Of a stretch of DNA of 64,000 nucleotides, positions 17,929-26,947 are shown piece after piece. Positions within the stretch are counted from its first letter, which is position 1. Each line of letters opens with the position of its first letter. Position numbers and translations under genes: made by a program. The stretch comes from Shewanella olleyana (GTDB lineage: Bacteria > Pseudomonadota > Gammaproteobacteria > Enterobacterales > Shewanellaceae), in assembly GCF_023283825.1 (NCBI RefSeq), contig NZ_JAKILD010000007.1:62001-126000 (forward strand), given 5' to 3'. The notes under the pieces are model-generated. The model saw only the letters and a program-made list of their open reading frames with translations, had not been told where the DNA came from and made no database searches.

Positions 17929-18165
17929 GTGGCCAAAAAACCTGAGAATCTTAGTTTTGAAGAGTCCTTATCGGAGCTTGAAAACATCGTTGCAGATCTT
18001 GAGCAAGGTGAAGTCACACTAGACAGTGCCCTCAAACAATTTGAGCGTGGAATTAAACTGGTTCGTCAAAGCCAGTCCAAGCTTGAACAAGCACAACAGA
18101 AAGTATCAATTTTATTGGATGAAGACGATACCAACCTGAGCCCATTTACCGTTGAAGGCGAATAA
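17929..18165 (+). CDS. xseB: Exodeoxyribonuclease VII small subunit XseB
   Basis: A 78-residue protein that matches E. coli XseB throughout (FEESLSELENIVADLEQGE; ALKQFERGIKLVRQSQSKL; LSPFTVE). Several XseB subunits join one XseA to form exonuclease VII, which degrades single-stranded DNA; xseA is not in the window. The start is a GTG at 17929 with AAAGGA ten bases upstream. Its stop is three bases before ispA, and the xseB-ispA-dxs order is the usual gammaproteobacterial operon. Confidence 0.95.
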   Translation: MAKKPENLSFEESLSELENIVADLEQGEVTLDSALKQFERGIKLVRQSQSKLEQAQQKVSILLDEDDTNLSPFTVEGE

Positions 18166-18167
18166 GT

Positions 18168-19049
18168 GTGTTAGCCCAAGCAATTGAAAAGTACCAACAA
18201 CGTGTCGATAGTGTTCTGAGAAGCAAACTTGCAGAACTCGATGACACAGCACCTGAATTAAAAGCAGCTATGACCCATGGCGCTTTATTAGGTGGTAAAC
18301 GCATTCGACCTTTTATGGTTTACAGCATTGGCGAAATGTTAGGCGCCGATATCGAATTACTCGATAATGCAGCGGCTGCCATTGAGTGTATTCATGCCTA
18401 TTCATTAATCCATGATGATTTACCAGCAATGGATGATGATGCGCTTCGCCGTGGTCAGCCAACCGTTCATATTGCCTTTGATGAAGCAACAGCGATTCTT
18501 GCTGGTGATGCACTACAAACACTCGCTTTTGAACTCATATGTCAGCCGAACGCTAACATCACCCCACAGCAACAATTGGCCATGGTAACTGCGTTAGCGA
18601 AAGCATCGGGTTATAGCGGCATGTGTGGCGGTCAAGCAATTGATCTGAGTTCAACAGACAAACGTATCAATCTTGAACAGTTAACCCAATTACATAATAA
18701 AAAAACGGGGGCGCTAATTAGCTGCGCAGCTGAATTAGCGTTAATTGCAGCAAACGCTAACCAAGATGAACAACAAATTATAAGAGAGTTCGCCGCTAAC
18801 ATCGGCTTAGCTTTCCAAGTTCAAGATGACATATTAGACATCACTGCAAGTACTGAAGAGTTGGGCAAGCCCCAAGGCAGTGATGAAGAAGCGAATAAGA
18901 GTACTTTCCCTCGCTTACTTGGACTTGACGGTGCAAATGAATGCGCCGAAAAACTAATTAACGATGCACTATCAGCGCTGGCAAAATTGACCTACAATAG
19001 CCAGTTAATTGCAGACTTCGCCCGCTATATCATTGCGCGAAGATTATAA
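18168..19049 (+). CDS. ispA: Farnesyl diphosphate synthase (geranyltranstransferase) IspA
   Basis: A 293-residue trans-prenyltransferase. The first Asp-rich motif DDLPAMDDD is at residues 83-91 and the second, DDILD, at 220-224; GGKRIRPF, the diphosphate-binding Lys-Arg-Arg region, is near residue 42. It condenses isopentenyl diphosphate with dimethylallyl and geranyl diphosphate to farnesyl diphosphate, the precursor for undecaprenyl, quinone and haem side chains. The start is a GTG at 18168, just after the xseB stop. It is coupled with dxs, the entry enzyme of the same isoprenoid pathway. Confidence 0.96.
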   Translation: MLAQAIEKYQQRVDSVLRSKLAELDDTAPELKAAMTHGALLGGKRIRPFMVYSIGEMLGADIELLDNAAAAIECIHAYSLIHDDLPAMDDDALRRGQPTVHIAFDEATAILAGDALQTLAFELICQPNANITPQQQLAMVTALAKASGYSGMCGGQAIDLSSTDKRINLEQLTQLHNKKTGALISCAAELALIAANANQDEQQIIREFAANIGLAFQVQDDILDITASTEELGKPQGSDEEANKSTFPRLLGLDGANECAEKLINDALSALAKLTYNSQLIADFARYIIARRL

Positions 19050-19069
19050 AAGAGACAGTTTATCTCATT

Positions 19070-20935
19070 ATGAGTTTCGATAATTCTCAATTTCCGGTAT
19101 TGGCTCAAGCTAATACCCCTGAAGATTTAAAAAAGCTGCCACAAGGCATGCTGCCACAACTGTCTGATGAGTTAAGACAATTCTTACTCAAGTCGGTGAG
19201 TAACTCTAGTGGCCATTTTGCTTCAGGACTGGGTACTGTTGAATTAACAGTAGCACTCCATTACGTCTACAATACGCCCTTTGATCGCGTAGTGTGGGAC
19301 GTAGGCCATCAGGCATACCCGCATAAAATTCTCACAGGGCGTCGCGACCAGATGCACACCATTCGTCAAAAAAATGGATTGCACCCTTTCCCATGGCGCG
19401 AAGAAAGTGAATACGACACATTTAGTGTTGGTCATTCAGGCACTTCTGTCAGTGCCGCCTTAGCAATGGCAGTCGCGGCTGAGAAAGAGCAAAAAGATCG
19501 AAAAGTCGTTGCCGTCATTGGTGATGGCGCAATGACTGGCGGCATGGTGTTTGAAGCCATGAACCACGCGGGCGATTTGCACAATGACATGTTAGTTGTA
19601 TTAAATGACAATGAGATGTCAATTTCAGAAAACGTTGGTGCCTTAAACAACCACTTAGCTCAGCTAATGTCTGGTCGTTTTTATACCACCATTCGTGAAG
19701 GTAGCAAGAAAGTGCTCAAGGGCATGCCTGTTATCAAAGAAATGGCCAAACGCACCGAAGAACATCTTAAAGGCATGGTTGTACCTGGCACTCTGTTTGA
19801 AGAGCTAGGATTCAACTATATTGGCCCTATTGATGGCCACGATGTTGACTCTTTAGTTGAAACACTGCGAAATATGCGCGACCTTAAAGGACCGCAAATA
19901 TTACATATCATGACTAAAAAAGGTCGTGGTTATGAACCCGCTGAAAAAGATCCTATCGGCTGGCATGCAGTACCTAAATTTGACCACACCCAATTTAGAA
20001 AACCGAAAGCGAAACCTAGCTCACCGACCTTCTCACAAGTGTTTGGTAAGTGGCTGTGTGATGTTGCTAAAGAAGACGAAAAGCTATTAGCCATTACACC
20101 CGCTATGCGCGAAGGTTCGGGCATGGTTGAGTTCTCGCAAAAATTCCCGAAGCAGTATTTTGATGCTGCGATTGCAGAGCAACATGCTGTCACCTTAGGT
20201 GCTGGATTTGCTTGTGAAGGCTTTAACGCTGTTGTGGCCATTTACTCTACCTTCTTACAGCGCGGCTACGATCAAATCATCCATGATGTGGCCTTACAAC
20301 GCTTACCGGTATTATTCGCCATTGACCGTGGTGGTATTGTGGGCGCAGATGGCCCTACTCACCAAGGCGCATTTGATTTAAGTTTCTTACGCTGTGTACC
20401 TAACATGGTGATAATGGCACCTTCTGATGAAGATGAATGTCGTCAGATGCTATATACAGGTTATCGTTATAAAGCAGGTCCTACTGCAGTTCGTTACCCT
20501 CGTGGTAGTGCCACAGGCATTGAGCAAACAGAAGTGATGACCGAAATACCAATCGGTAAAGGTGTTATTAAACGTCAAGGCTCTAAAATAGCGATTGTCA
20601 ATTTTGGTACCACCTTATCAGCAGGCCTTGAAGCAGCAGAAGCGTTAGATGCTACCGTTGCCGATATGCGTTTTGTTAAGCCACTTGATGAAGCTCTGCT
20701 GGCCGAACTTGCTAATAGCCATGATATTATTGTCACACTTGAAGAAAACGCCATTATGGGCGGCGCAGGTAGTGGCGTGATTGAAGCACTTCAAAAAATG
20801 AAAATCATCAAACCTGTGCTACAGATAGGTTTACCTGATGAGTTCATTAAACACGGTGCACCTGATGAAATTATCCAAGAATTAAAACTTGATGGCGCTG
20901 GCGTACTAGAACAAATTCAGCAATATATTGGCTAA
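19070..20935 (+). CDS. dxs: 1-Deoxy-D-xylulose-5-phosphate synthase Dxs
   Basis: A 621-residue transketolase-like enzyme, the usual length (E. coli 620). The thiamine diphosphate/Mg motif is [18 protein letters not shown] (near residue 153) and the catalytic Glu lies in [11 protein letters not shown] (near residue 373). The N-terminal TPP domain, central pyrimidine domain and C-terminal transketolase domain are all present. It condenses pyruvate and glyceraldehyde 3-phosphate, the first step of the MEP isoprenoid pathway. It ends the xseB-ispA-dxs operon, closed by the terminator at 20957-20986. Confidence 0.97.
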   Translation: MSFDNSQFPVLAQANTPEDLKKLPQGMLPQLSDELRQFLLKSVSNSSGHFASGLGTVELTVALHYVYNTPFDRVVWDVGHQAYPHKILTGRRDQMHTIRQKNGLHPFPWREESEYDTFSVGHSGTSVSAALAMAVAAEKEQKDRKVVAVIGDGAMTGGMVFEAMNHAGDLHNDMLVVLNDNEMSISENVGALNNHLAQLMSGRFYTTIREGSKKVLKGMPVIKEMAKRTEEHLKGMVVPGTLFEELGFNYIGPIDGHDVDSLVETLRNMRDLKGPQILHIMTKKGRGYEPAEKDPIGWHAVPKFDHTQFRKPKAKPSSPTFSQVFGKWLCDVAKEDEKLLAITPAMREGSGMVEFSQKFPKQYFDAAIAEQHAVTLGAGFACEGFNAVVAIYSTFLQRGYDQIIHDVALQRLPVLFAIDRGGIVGADGPTHQGAFDLSFLRCVPNMVIMAPSDEDECRQMLYTGYRYKAGPTAVRYPRGSATGIEQTEVMTEIPIGKGVIKRQGSKIAIVNFGTTLSAGLEAAEALDATVADMRFVKPLDEALLAELANSHDIIVTLEENAIMGGAGSGVIEALQKMKIIKPVLQIGLPDEFIKHGAPDEIIQELKLDGAGVLEQIQQYIG

Positions 20936-20956
20936 TATTTAATTTATAACAGCCAC

Positions 20957-20986
20957 AAAAAAGGACTGCCATGGCAGTCCTTTTTT
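20957..20986 (+). terminator. Terminator of xseB-ispA-dxs
   Basis: A palindromic GGACTGCCATGGCAGTCC core, flanked by six As and six Ts, followed by ATTG. Confidence 0.9.
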
Positions 20987-21014
20987 ATTGCAGCACTTAA
21001 CATGCTGCTACTTA

Positions 21015-21222
21015 TTAACTAACCTGAGCTCGGGATAACAACTTGCTTTCTAGAGGTTATTTTTGCAGATAACGGCGTTAAATTTGTTTGCAATAGGCCA
21101 GCTATTGACGCACAAATTTGCCTTGTTCTAAGCAAAATTATCTCTCTAGAATAAGATTGAAAGCAAACATGTAATAATTCAACAGTTTAACTAACTTCTT
21201 ATACCGAGTTCAGGTTAACTAA
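21015..21222. repeat. Palindromic intergenic repeat (MITE-like) between dxs and grpE
   Basis: About 208 bases with imperfect terminal inverted repeats: 21020-21038 pairs with 21199-21217 at 17 of 19 positions, and pairing continues in patches toward the middle. Inner pairs include TTGCTTTC/GAAAGCAA, AAATTTGT/ACAAATTT and a perfect central hairpin CAATAG-GCCAG-CTATTG (21091-21107). There is no coding frame. It resembles the miniature palindromic elements scattered in Shewanella genomes, but copy number cannot be checked here. Its 51-base core (21075-21125) shares layout with the second repeat at 26437-26744. Confidence 0.75.
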
Positions 21223-21242
21223 ACACTATAATGGTTAATAAA

Positions 21243-21860
21243 TTAAGCTTGAGTATCTACGCTTGGTCCGCCTTGCGAAACCATCACCATAGCTGGGCGC
21301 AATAAACGTGAGTTTAATGTGTAGCCTTTTTGCATCACTAACATCACAGTGTCTTTCGGGTATTCTGCACTTGGTTGCATACCGATAGCTTGATGATGTT
21401 CAGGGTTAAATACATCGCCTAGAGGGTTAACTTGTACCACACCAAATTTCTCAACAGAACTTAAGAAACCTTTCATGGTTAAATCAACACCTTCAGCAAT
21501 CGCTTTGGTCGCTTCATCTTCAGGGTTAACACCTGTTAACGCGCGCTCCATGTTGTCTAACACTGGTAAAAGCTCGTTTACAAACTTCTCTAAAGCGAAA
21601 GCACGTGCTTTTTCTACGTCTTTTGCCGCGCGAGTGCGGATGTTTGCCGTCTCTGCAGCAGCACGGATTTCAACATCTTTACGCTCAGCTAGTGCAGCTT
21701 GAGACTCCGCAAGTTGTTGTTCTAATGCTTCAATTTTAAGATTAGCTTGAGTTAACTCATCAACTTCTTGTGTTGCTTCAGCTGCTACTTCTGTTTCAAC
21801 ATCAGTGATTACTTCTGCATCAATGACTTCTTGATCTGGTTTATTCGACTCGTTGCTCAT
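21243..21860 (-). CDS. grpE: Nucleotide exchange factor GrpE (heat shock)
   Basis: A 205-residue GrpE: an acidic unstructured N-terminus (residues 1-45), a long coiled-coil helix (about 45-110), and the C-terminal beta domain with the family signature [20 protein letters not shown] and HHQAIGMQ. It releases ADP from DnaK; dnaK and dnaJ are not adjacent. The ATG at 21860 is preferred over an upstream start because GGAG lies just before it and it matches the family N-terminus. A sigma-32 promoter lies 50-75 bases upstream. Confidence 0.96.
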   Translation of the reverse strand: MSNESNKPDQEVIDAEVITDVETEVAAEATQEVDELTQANLKIEALEQQLAESQAALAERKDVEIRAAAETANIRTRAAKDVEKARAFALEKFVNELLPVLDNMERALTGVNPEDEATKAIAEGVDLTMKGFLSSVEKFGVVQVNPLGDVFNPEHHQAIGMQPSAEYPKDTVMLVMQKGYTLNSRLLRPAMVMVSQGGPSVDTQA

Positions 21861-21908
21861 TTTCACTCCAGCTAAAAATGCTTTGTTTCTGATTACTATG
21901 GGCATATT

Positions 21909-21934
21909 ATGGGGATCAATTTCTTTGTTTCAAG
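21909..21934 (-). promoter_or_regulatory. Sigma-32 heat-shock promoter of grpE
   Basis: Minus strand CTTGAAA, 13 bases, CCCCAT: an almost perfect RpoH promoter with correct spacing. Transcription would start near 21900, about 40 bases before the grpE ATG. It lies immediately upstream of the divergent nadK start. Confidence 0.85.
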
Positions 21935-21958
21935 CCTTTGAGCAAATCAAATACTAAT

Positions 21959-22837
21959 ATGACCAAAAAGTTTCAAACAATTGGCCTTATCGGCAAACCA
22001 CACCACCAAGGTACAAACCTCACATTGAAGCGTTTGCATCATTGGTTATCTATGCAGGGATTTGAGATTTTAGCTGAAGAGCGAGTGGCCTCAGAACTCA
22101 AGGTTGATATTGAATCTGTTGATTTAACTGAATTAGGTGAACGTTGCGACTTAGCCATTGTGGTTGGCGGTGACGGTAACATGTTAGGTGCAGCCAGAGT
22201 ATTAGCCAGGTTTGATATTGCTGTTATCGGCGTTAACCGTGGCAACTTAGGCTTTTTGACTGATTTACCCCCTGACAACTTTGAAGAGTCATTATCCAAA
22301 GTGTTAGATGGCCAGTATGATACTGAGTACCGTTTTTTACTGGAAGCTGAAGTTCATCGCCACGGCATGCTAAAGGCCAGCAATACGGCAGTTAACGAAG
22401 CGGTACTGCATCCAGGTAAAATTGCCCACATGATTCAGTTTGAGGTTTATATCGATGATCAGTTCATGTATAGCCAACGTGCTGATGGGATGATTGTATC
22501 GACCCCTACAGGATCTACTGCTTATTCTTTATCTGCAGGCGGCTCTATCCTCACACCTAACCTACAAGCACTCATTTTAGTACCAATGTTCCCGCACACA
22601 TTATCCTGCAGACCCATAGTCGTGGATGCTAGTAGCACCATTAAACTGGTGGTATCACCAGATAATGGCGAGAACTTAGAAGTGAGCTGTGACGGTCATG
22701 TCCATTTATCGGTATTACCCGGCGATGAGATTTTAATTAGTCGAAGTGAAGACAGATTAAGAATGATCCATCCTAAAGGACATAATTACTTTAATGTTCT
22801 ACGGGCGAAACTCGGTTGGGGAAGCAAACTGTTTTAG
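21959..22837 (+). CDS. nadK: NAD kinase NadK
   Basis: A 292-residue protein, the same length as E. coli NadK. The diagnostic [11 protein letters not shown] motif (near residue 72), [10 protein letters not shown] and the substrate region [17 protein letters not shown] are intact. It phosphorylates NAD to NADP with ATP. The ATG at 21959 is chosen because it gives the family N-terminus ([12 protein letters not shown]); an in-frame TTG at 21938 sits right beside the grpE -35 box. No clear Shine-Dalgarno is seen. nadK divergent from grpE is a familiar gammaproteobacterial arrangement. Confidence 0.95.
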   Translation: MTKKFQTIGLIGKPHHQGTNLTLKRLHHWLSMQGFEILAEERVASELKVDIESVDLTELGERCDLAIVVGGDGNMLGAARVLARFDIAVIGVNRGNLGFLTDLPPDNFEESLSKVLDGQYDTEYRFLLEAEVHRHGMLKASNTAVNEAVLHPGKIAHMIQFEVYIDDQFMYSQRADGMIVSTPTGSTAYSLSAGGSILTPNLQALILVPMFPHTLSCRPIVVDASSTIKLVVSPDNGENLEVSCDGHVHLSVLPGDEILISRSEDRLRMIHPKGHNYFNVLRAKLGWGSKLF

Positions 22838-22929
22838 TCTTACCTGCAAATCCAGACTTTGAATAAAACGTTCTATTTTTTTAATGTTTAAAAAGCTGAT
22901 GTTAGATCATTAGGCTTTAGAAACATTAT

Positions 22930-22964
22930 TGAAAGAGGTTAACTCAGATAATTAATCTCTTTCA
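22930..22964. terminator. Probable bidirectional terminator between nadK and the YeiR-like GTPase gene
   Basis: A 12-base stem with one wobble pair (TGAAAGAGGTTA and TAATCTCTTTCA) and an 11-base loop. T-rich tails are short, so strength is uncertain. Confidence 0.5.
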
Positions 22965-22978
22965 TTTAAATGGATATT

Positions 22979-24052
22979 TTAAGCTTTTGAATCTTCATGC
23001 AAGCAGGCTAGCAGTAACTCAGTAAGTTTAACTTCAGCCAATGGCGATAGCGCAATAATCTCCATTCGAGAATCCATGGTTTCATCCAATTCCATCACAG
23101 AAAGTTTACCATCCACCATATTAAAACCCGCTATGCCCTCTTCTGTAATCATCACCGCTTTCAATCGAACAATGTTGAGCTCAATAAAGTGATTAGCTAA
23201 ATTTATCAAAGCATCAAAATCAAAACATAATCTGGGTTCAAATACCCAACCTATGCTAAACGCACCCTCACCTTGGTTATCTTTAACCCAAAAGCCTTGC
23301 TGATTAAATTCGATAATCTGAGATTCTTCGCCTTGGGATGAAGACTGCGGGAATATTGATGGTGAGTTACCAGCTAGAACTGATTTATTGTTTGCCACTG
23401 AGCTCGTCAGTTGTGGCTTTGTTGTTTTGGGAGTATTCGGTTTATTAATGCCTGCAAACAACTGCTGTATTGAAGTATCACTGGCTGAGCTGATTAACGA
23501 TTTAGTCTGGTCAAATTGCTCTAAGAATTCACTAAGGTTCTCAAGTTCATTTTGCTGGTATAAATCAACTTTACTGGCATACACAATATCGGCGATTTGC
23601 ATTTGCTGATTAAAGTTATCATTTTTACTGTATTGTTCATCTAGCACTTTTCGCGCATCAACCACACACACAGTTTGATTCACTTTTAATACTTGCTGAT
23701 TAAATTCATTTGTCAGCACTTTCAAAATTTCAGCAGGATGACCTAAGCCTGTAGGTTCAATAAACAAACGGTCAGGCTTGGCTTTTTGAATCAACTGATT
23801 AATCGCCACTTGGGTTGGAATACCCGCGGCGCAGCATAAACAACCGCCTGCGACCTCTTTAATCACAATCTGTTCAGAAGAGTTAGTGCCAGCCATTAAG
23901 CCCGCATCAATACCGATTTCACCAAATTCATTTACCAGCACCGCCCATGTTTCATTATCTGGTTTAAGTTTGAGTAAAGACAAAATTAGGCTAGTTTTAC
24001 CGGCACCTAAAAAGCCAGTAATAATATTGGTATTAATAGGTTTAAGGATCAC
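22979..24052 (-). CDS. G3E (CobW/YeiR-type) zinc-binding GTPase
   Basis: A 357-residue GTPase collinear with E. coli YeiR. The P-loop GFLGAGKTS is at residues 13-21, followed by VLVNEFGEIGID, the metal-binding CxCC in GGCLCC (Cys71, Cys73, Cys74) and IEPTGLGHP. The C-terminal half, with a Ser/Gln-rich linker (about 205-245), matches the CobW C-terminal domain. The family delivers zinc or other metals using GTP; YeiR binds zinc. No Zur-type box was recognised upstream, so the link to zinc starvation is not shown here. HypB and UreG are excluded by the absence of their operons. Confidence 0.85.
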   Translation of the reverse strand: MILKPINTNIITGFLGAGKTSLILSLLKLKPDNETWAVLVNEFGEIGIDAGLMAGTNSSEQIVIKEVAGGCLCCAAGIPTQVAINQLIQKAKPDRLFIEPTGLGHPAEILKVLTNEFNQQVLKVNQTVCVVDARKVLDEQYSKNDNFNQQMQIADIVYASKVDLYQQNELENLSEFLEQFDQTKSLISSASDTSIQQLFAGINKPNTPKTTKPQLTSSVANNKSVLAGNSPSIFPQSSSQGEESQIIEFNQQGFWVKDNQGEGAFSIGWVFEPRLCFDFDALINLANHFIELNIVRLKAVMITEEGIAGFNMVDGKLSVMELDETMDSRMEIIALSPLAEVKLTELLLACLHEDSKA

Positions 24053-24116
24053 GCTAAAACTTCCTTGTATTTTTAAGACTTAAATTCAACTTTTTAAGCT
24101 ACGGCGATTCAACAGG

Positions 24117-25400
24117 TTACTTTGTCTTTTTAGCGTACTTACCCTGACGAGTCGGCTTGGCTTTATCGTTACCACGATTACCACTCGGCCTTTTATACTT
24201 AAATGATTTCTTAGGTTTTACAGCCTCGACCTCACGGTACCTTGCAGGTAAAGGTGCGCCAGCTTCATAACCAGGCTGAATTTGCACTTCAATTTGAGTA
24301 TTGATTAATGCTTCAATGTCACTGAGTAGTTCCATTTCATTTTGAGCTACAAGCGATATAGCTTGGCCTGTTAAACCTGCACGCCCGGTACGGCCAATTC
24401 GATGAACATAATCTTCAGGCTCTGGTGGTAATTCAAAATTAATCACCAATGGCAGTGCTTCGATATCTAGCCCTCTAGCAGCCAAATCTGTCGCTATCAT
24501 CACTCTTAACTTGCCAGTTTTAAATTCTTCAAGTGCTCTGTTTCTAGCCCCTTGGGTTTTATCTCCATGAAATACTGCCGCTTTAATGCCATCTAATTTT
24601 AATTCTTTTAATAGATGTTCAGCCGTTTCCTTCATGCTGGTAAATACCATCACTTGCTGCCAGTTATTGCGCCCAATCAGTTCTGACAGTAATTCAGCTT
24701 TACGTCTTTTATCTACTTGAAATACTGACTGAGAAACCGTATCGGCGGTAGTTTGATTCGACACGTGCACAAACTCAGGTTCATTGAGCATTTTTGCTGC
24801 TAAACTTTTTACATCTTCAGAGTATGTCGCTGAAAACATCATAGTTTGATGTTGGCGATTAACTAAACGCTTTACCTTTTCGATGTCTTTAACAAAGCCT
24901 AAGTCCAACATACGGTCAGCTTCATCAATCACTAAATGAGTGACAAACGATAGATCCAGTTGATGTTGACCAATGATGTCAAATAAGCGACCCGGAGTGG
25001 CCACAAGAATATCAACACCTTTAGTTAACGCTTTACGCTGCGGATTAATACTCGCGCCGCCATAAACCGCAACGCTTTCAAACGGCAGAAACTGAGCGTA
25101 ACTCACAATGTTTTGCTCAATCTGAATTGCGAGTTCTCGCGTAGGTGTCATGATTAATACACGCAGTCTTTGCCAAGCGGTTTTATTGTCTTGCTCTGCA
25201 AGCTGTTGCTCTAAAAGTGACAGTAAAGGTAATGAGAAAGCTGCAGTCTTACCTGTGCCTGTTTGAGCACTGGCTAAGATATCTTTACCTTCAATGGCTA
25301 ATGGCATCACAACTTGCTGCACTGGCGTCATGCTGTCATAACCACAAGCCGTTACTGCATCTAATATAGGCTGTGAAAAGCCAATTGAATCAAAAGTCAT
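24117..25400 (-). CDS. DEAD-box ATP-dependent RNA helicase, RhlE-like
   Basis: A 427-residue DEAD-box helicase with all core motifs: Q motif (GYDSMTPVQ), I (AQTGTGKT), Ia (PTRELA), Ib (TPGR), II (DEAD), III (SAT), V (ARGLDIE) and VI (HRIGRTGRAG). The C-terminal tail from about residue 385 is basic (KPKKSFKYKRPSGNRGN), as in RhlE-type enzymes, and likely binds RNA non-specifically. It remodels RNA, plausibly in ribosome assembly or mRNA decay; several Shewanella paralogues make the exact name uncertain. It is separated from the downstream GTPase gene by 64 bases. Confidence 0.92.
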   Translation of the reverse strand: MTFDSIGFSQPILDAVTACGYDSMTPVQQVVMPLAIEGKDILASAQTGTGKTAAFSLPLLSLLEQQLAEQDNKTAWQRLRVLIMTPTRELAIQIEQNIVSYAQFLPFESVAVYGGASINPQRKALTKGVDILVATPGRLFDIIGQHQLDLSFVTHLVIDEADRMLDLGFVKDIEKVKRLVNRQHQTMMFSATYSEDVKSLAAKMLNEPEFVHVSNQTTADTVSQSVFQVDKRRKAELLSELIGRNNWQQVMVFTSMKETAEHLLKELKLDGIKAAVFHGDKTQGARNRALEEFKTGKLRVMIATDLAARGLDIEALPLVINFELPPEPEDYVHRIGRTGRAGLTGQAISLVAQNEMELLSDIEALINTQIEVQIQPGYEAGAPLPARYREVEAVKPKKSFKYKRPSGNRGNDKAKPTRQGKYAKKTK

Positions 25401-25780
25401 ATTTTTCTCTAATCTACACTACCAATAATGGCGTCATTGTAACGGTAATAGCCTTCTGATGCGATTTATTCACACGCTATTTATTCGCACACTCGTTAGC
25501 AGATATAGCCGTTAACAAAAAGTTATTCTTAAGCCTGCAGCTCCTCTTCCACGACACTCAATCTTAAAATCCAAATTAACGATGTAAACTTCATCGTTTG
25601 GTAACGATGAATTAAGAAACCACTGTTTAAAAGACTTCAGCTCTTATCCGCATAAAATAATTTGCTGTCTTGACTACTTACCAAGTAACATTTTGTATCT
25701 TGAACCATTTTCAGTTGCTTTAAATAAAGCGTTTAAGCAACATGCTAGCTACATAAATAAAACAAAAATAAAGGCCTCAA
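25401..25780. other. Divergent intergenic region between the helicase gene and the cyclophilin lipoprotein gene
   Basis: About 380 bases with no gene. The only structure noticed is a 7-bp hairpin AACGATG-TAAACTT-CATCGTT followed by a third AACGATG near 25578-25610. No promoter is convincing. Confidence 0.4.
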
Positions 25781-26404
25781 ATGAAACTCTTGTACCCAGT
25801 ATTATTCGCTCTGACTTTATCCGCATGTGGCGGAAGTTCAGGTTCAAGCTCTCCAGCTCCAATTGACCCAGACCCGATCCCACCAGTTGAAGACAAAGAA
25901 CTTCAAATGGATATCTGTTATTTAATGTCTACCACACTGGGTGATATGACCTTAGCAATTGATACAACCACGACGCCAATTACAGGACAAAACTTCAAAA
26001 ACTACGTGGATGAGCAATTTTATGATGGCACTATTTTCCATCGTGTGATTTACAACTTTGTGTCTCAAGGTGGCGGGTTTACTTCAGGCTTAGTAGAAAA
26101 ACCTGTTAATGACCCTATTGAGCTTGAAACCAATTTAGGCTTAACAAATGCGCATTATACGATTGCGATGGCAAGAACCGATGTAGCAAACTCGGCGACC
26201 TCACAGTTTTATATTAATGCCTTAGATAACCCGCAACTTGACTACAGCAGTACAAGTGCTCCTGGTTATGCGGTATTTGGTCAAGTGGTTGAAGGTATGG
26301 ATATTGCTGATCAAATCAACATTGTTGATACTAATAGTAACTATGTACCTGTCACAGATATCGTGATTAACAGTGTTGTGGAAACAGCTTGCCCTTCAAG
26401 CTAA
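25781..26404 (+). CDS. Lipoprotein peptidyl-prolyl cis-trans isomerase (cyclophilin type)
   Basis: A 207-residue lipoprotein: the signal peptide ends in the lipobox LSAC (Cys16), followed by a Gly/Ser and Pro-rich linker (residues 17-38). Residues about 45-205 form a short bacterial cyclophilin with FHRVIYNFVSQGGG, which contains the catalytic Arg, then NSATSQFYIN and YAVFGQVVEGMDI. It should speed proline isomerisation of proteins in the periplasm, anchored to a membrane. The Asp-free position after Cys favours the outer membrane. Unlike PpiA it is lipidated. It stands alone before a repeat element. Confidence 0.9.
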   Translation: MKLLYPVLFALTLSACGGSSGSSSPAPIDPDPIPPVEDKELQMDICYLMSTTLGDMTLAIDTTTTPITGQNFKNYVDEQFYDGTIFHRVIYNFVSQGGGFTSGLVEKPVNDPIELETNLGLTNAHYTIAMARTDVANSATSQFYINALDNPQLDYSSTSAPGYAVFGQVVEGMDIADQINIVDTNSNYVPVTDIVINSVVETACPSS

Positions 26405-26436
26405 ACACCTAAATCCATCTGATTAAACATACTTAA

Positions 26437-26744
26437 ATGCCTGTAACTAAAATAGGGCCTGTCGATCTTTGCAGGTTAAGTTTTGTTCGAAATAAAAGTG
26501 TTTTAATTGAGGCGGATGGATTGATGCCTAGTCATCTAAGCTACTCTTTGTTTAAAAAGATGCATCCAACAAAGAGTAAAACGCTTTTACTCGAACCCTT
26601 CGGGCAGCGTTTGTTGGCCATTTTTACTGCGTTATCGACCTTTTATGTAGAATAACTACACCACAAAGTCTCTGCCTTGTATAAATGGCCAACAACTCGC
26701 TGCAAAAACAACCTTGAAAGTTCAACAGGCCCTATTACAGGCAT
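26437..26744. repeat. Palindromic intergenic repeat (MITE-like) with nested hairpin arms
   Basis: About 308 bases. The outer ends pair: ATGCCTGTAA (26437-26446) with TTACAGGCAT (26735-26744), then 26454-26477 with 26710-26733 at 20 of 24 positions. Inside lie two large arms. One pairs GTTCGAAATAAAAGTGTTTT with AAAACGCTTTTACTCGAAC and has an inner 11-bp stem TACTCTTTGTT/AACAAAGAGTA. The other pairs GCAGCGTTTGTTGGCCATTT with AAATGGCCAACAACTCGCTGC and ends in TGTAG-AATAA-CTACA (26646-26660). The layout is a branched, cloverleaf-like fold. A short frame in it is not a gene. Confidence 0.78.
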
Positions 26745-26851
26745 TTTTATCTCTAAATAAATATGAGCCAGTTCAAAGCTAAACAACAAAATTAGCGCTA
26801 ACTCCCCATTTGGTATTAAAACTACAAAATCGCACTAAACAAGTACGAATA

Positions 26852-26867
26852 TATGATTTTCATCACA
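26852..26867 (+). promoter_or_regulatory. CRP-like site upstream of the iron alcohol dehydrogenase
   Basis: TATGA-N6-TCACA matches the CRP half-sites at 9 of 10 positions, about 80 bases before the start codon. Function is inferred. Confidence 0.3.
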
Positions 26868-26947
26868 AACTGCAGTGCATTTGGTTGTTACTTTAACGAC
26901 AGAAGAGAATTTTATCATTTTAAATTTTACGCGTTAAAGAGGTTTTT

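Noticed and set aside
26437..26655. A 72-codon frame inside the repeat element
   Set aside because: It lies wholly within the palindromic element, and its sequence is explained by the hairpin arms. It also lacks a ribosome site.
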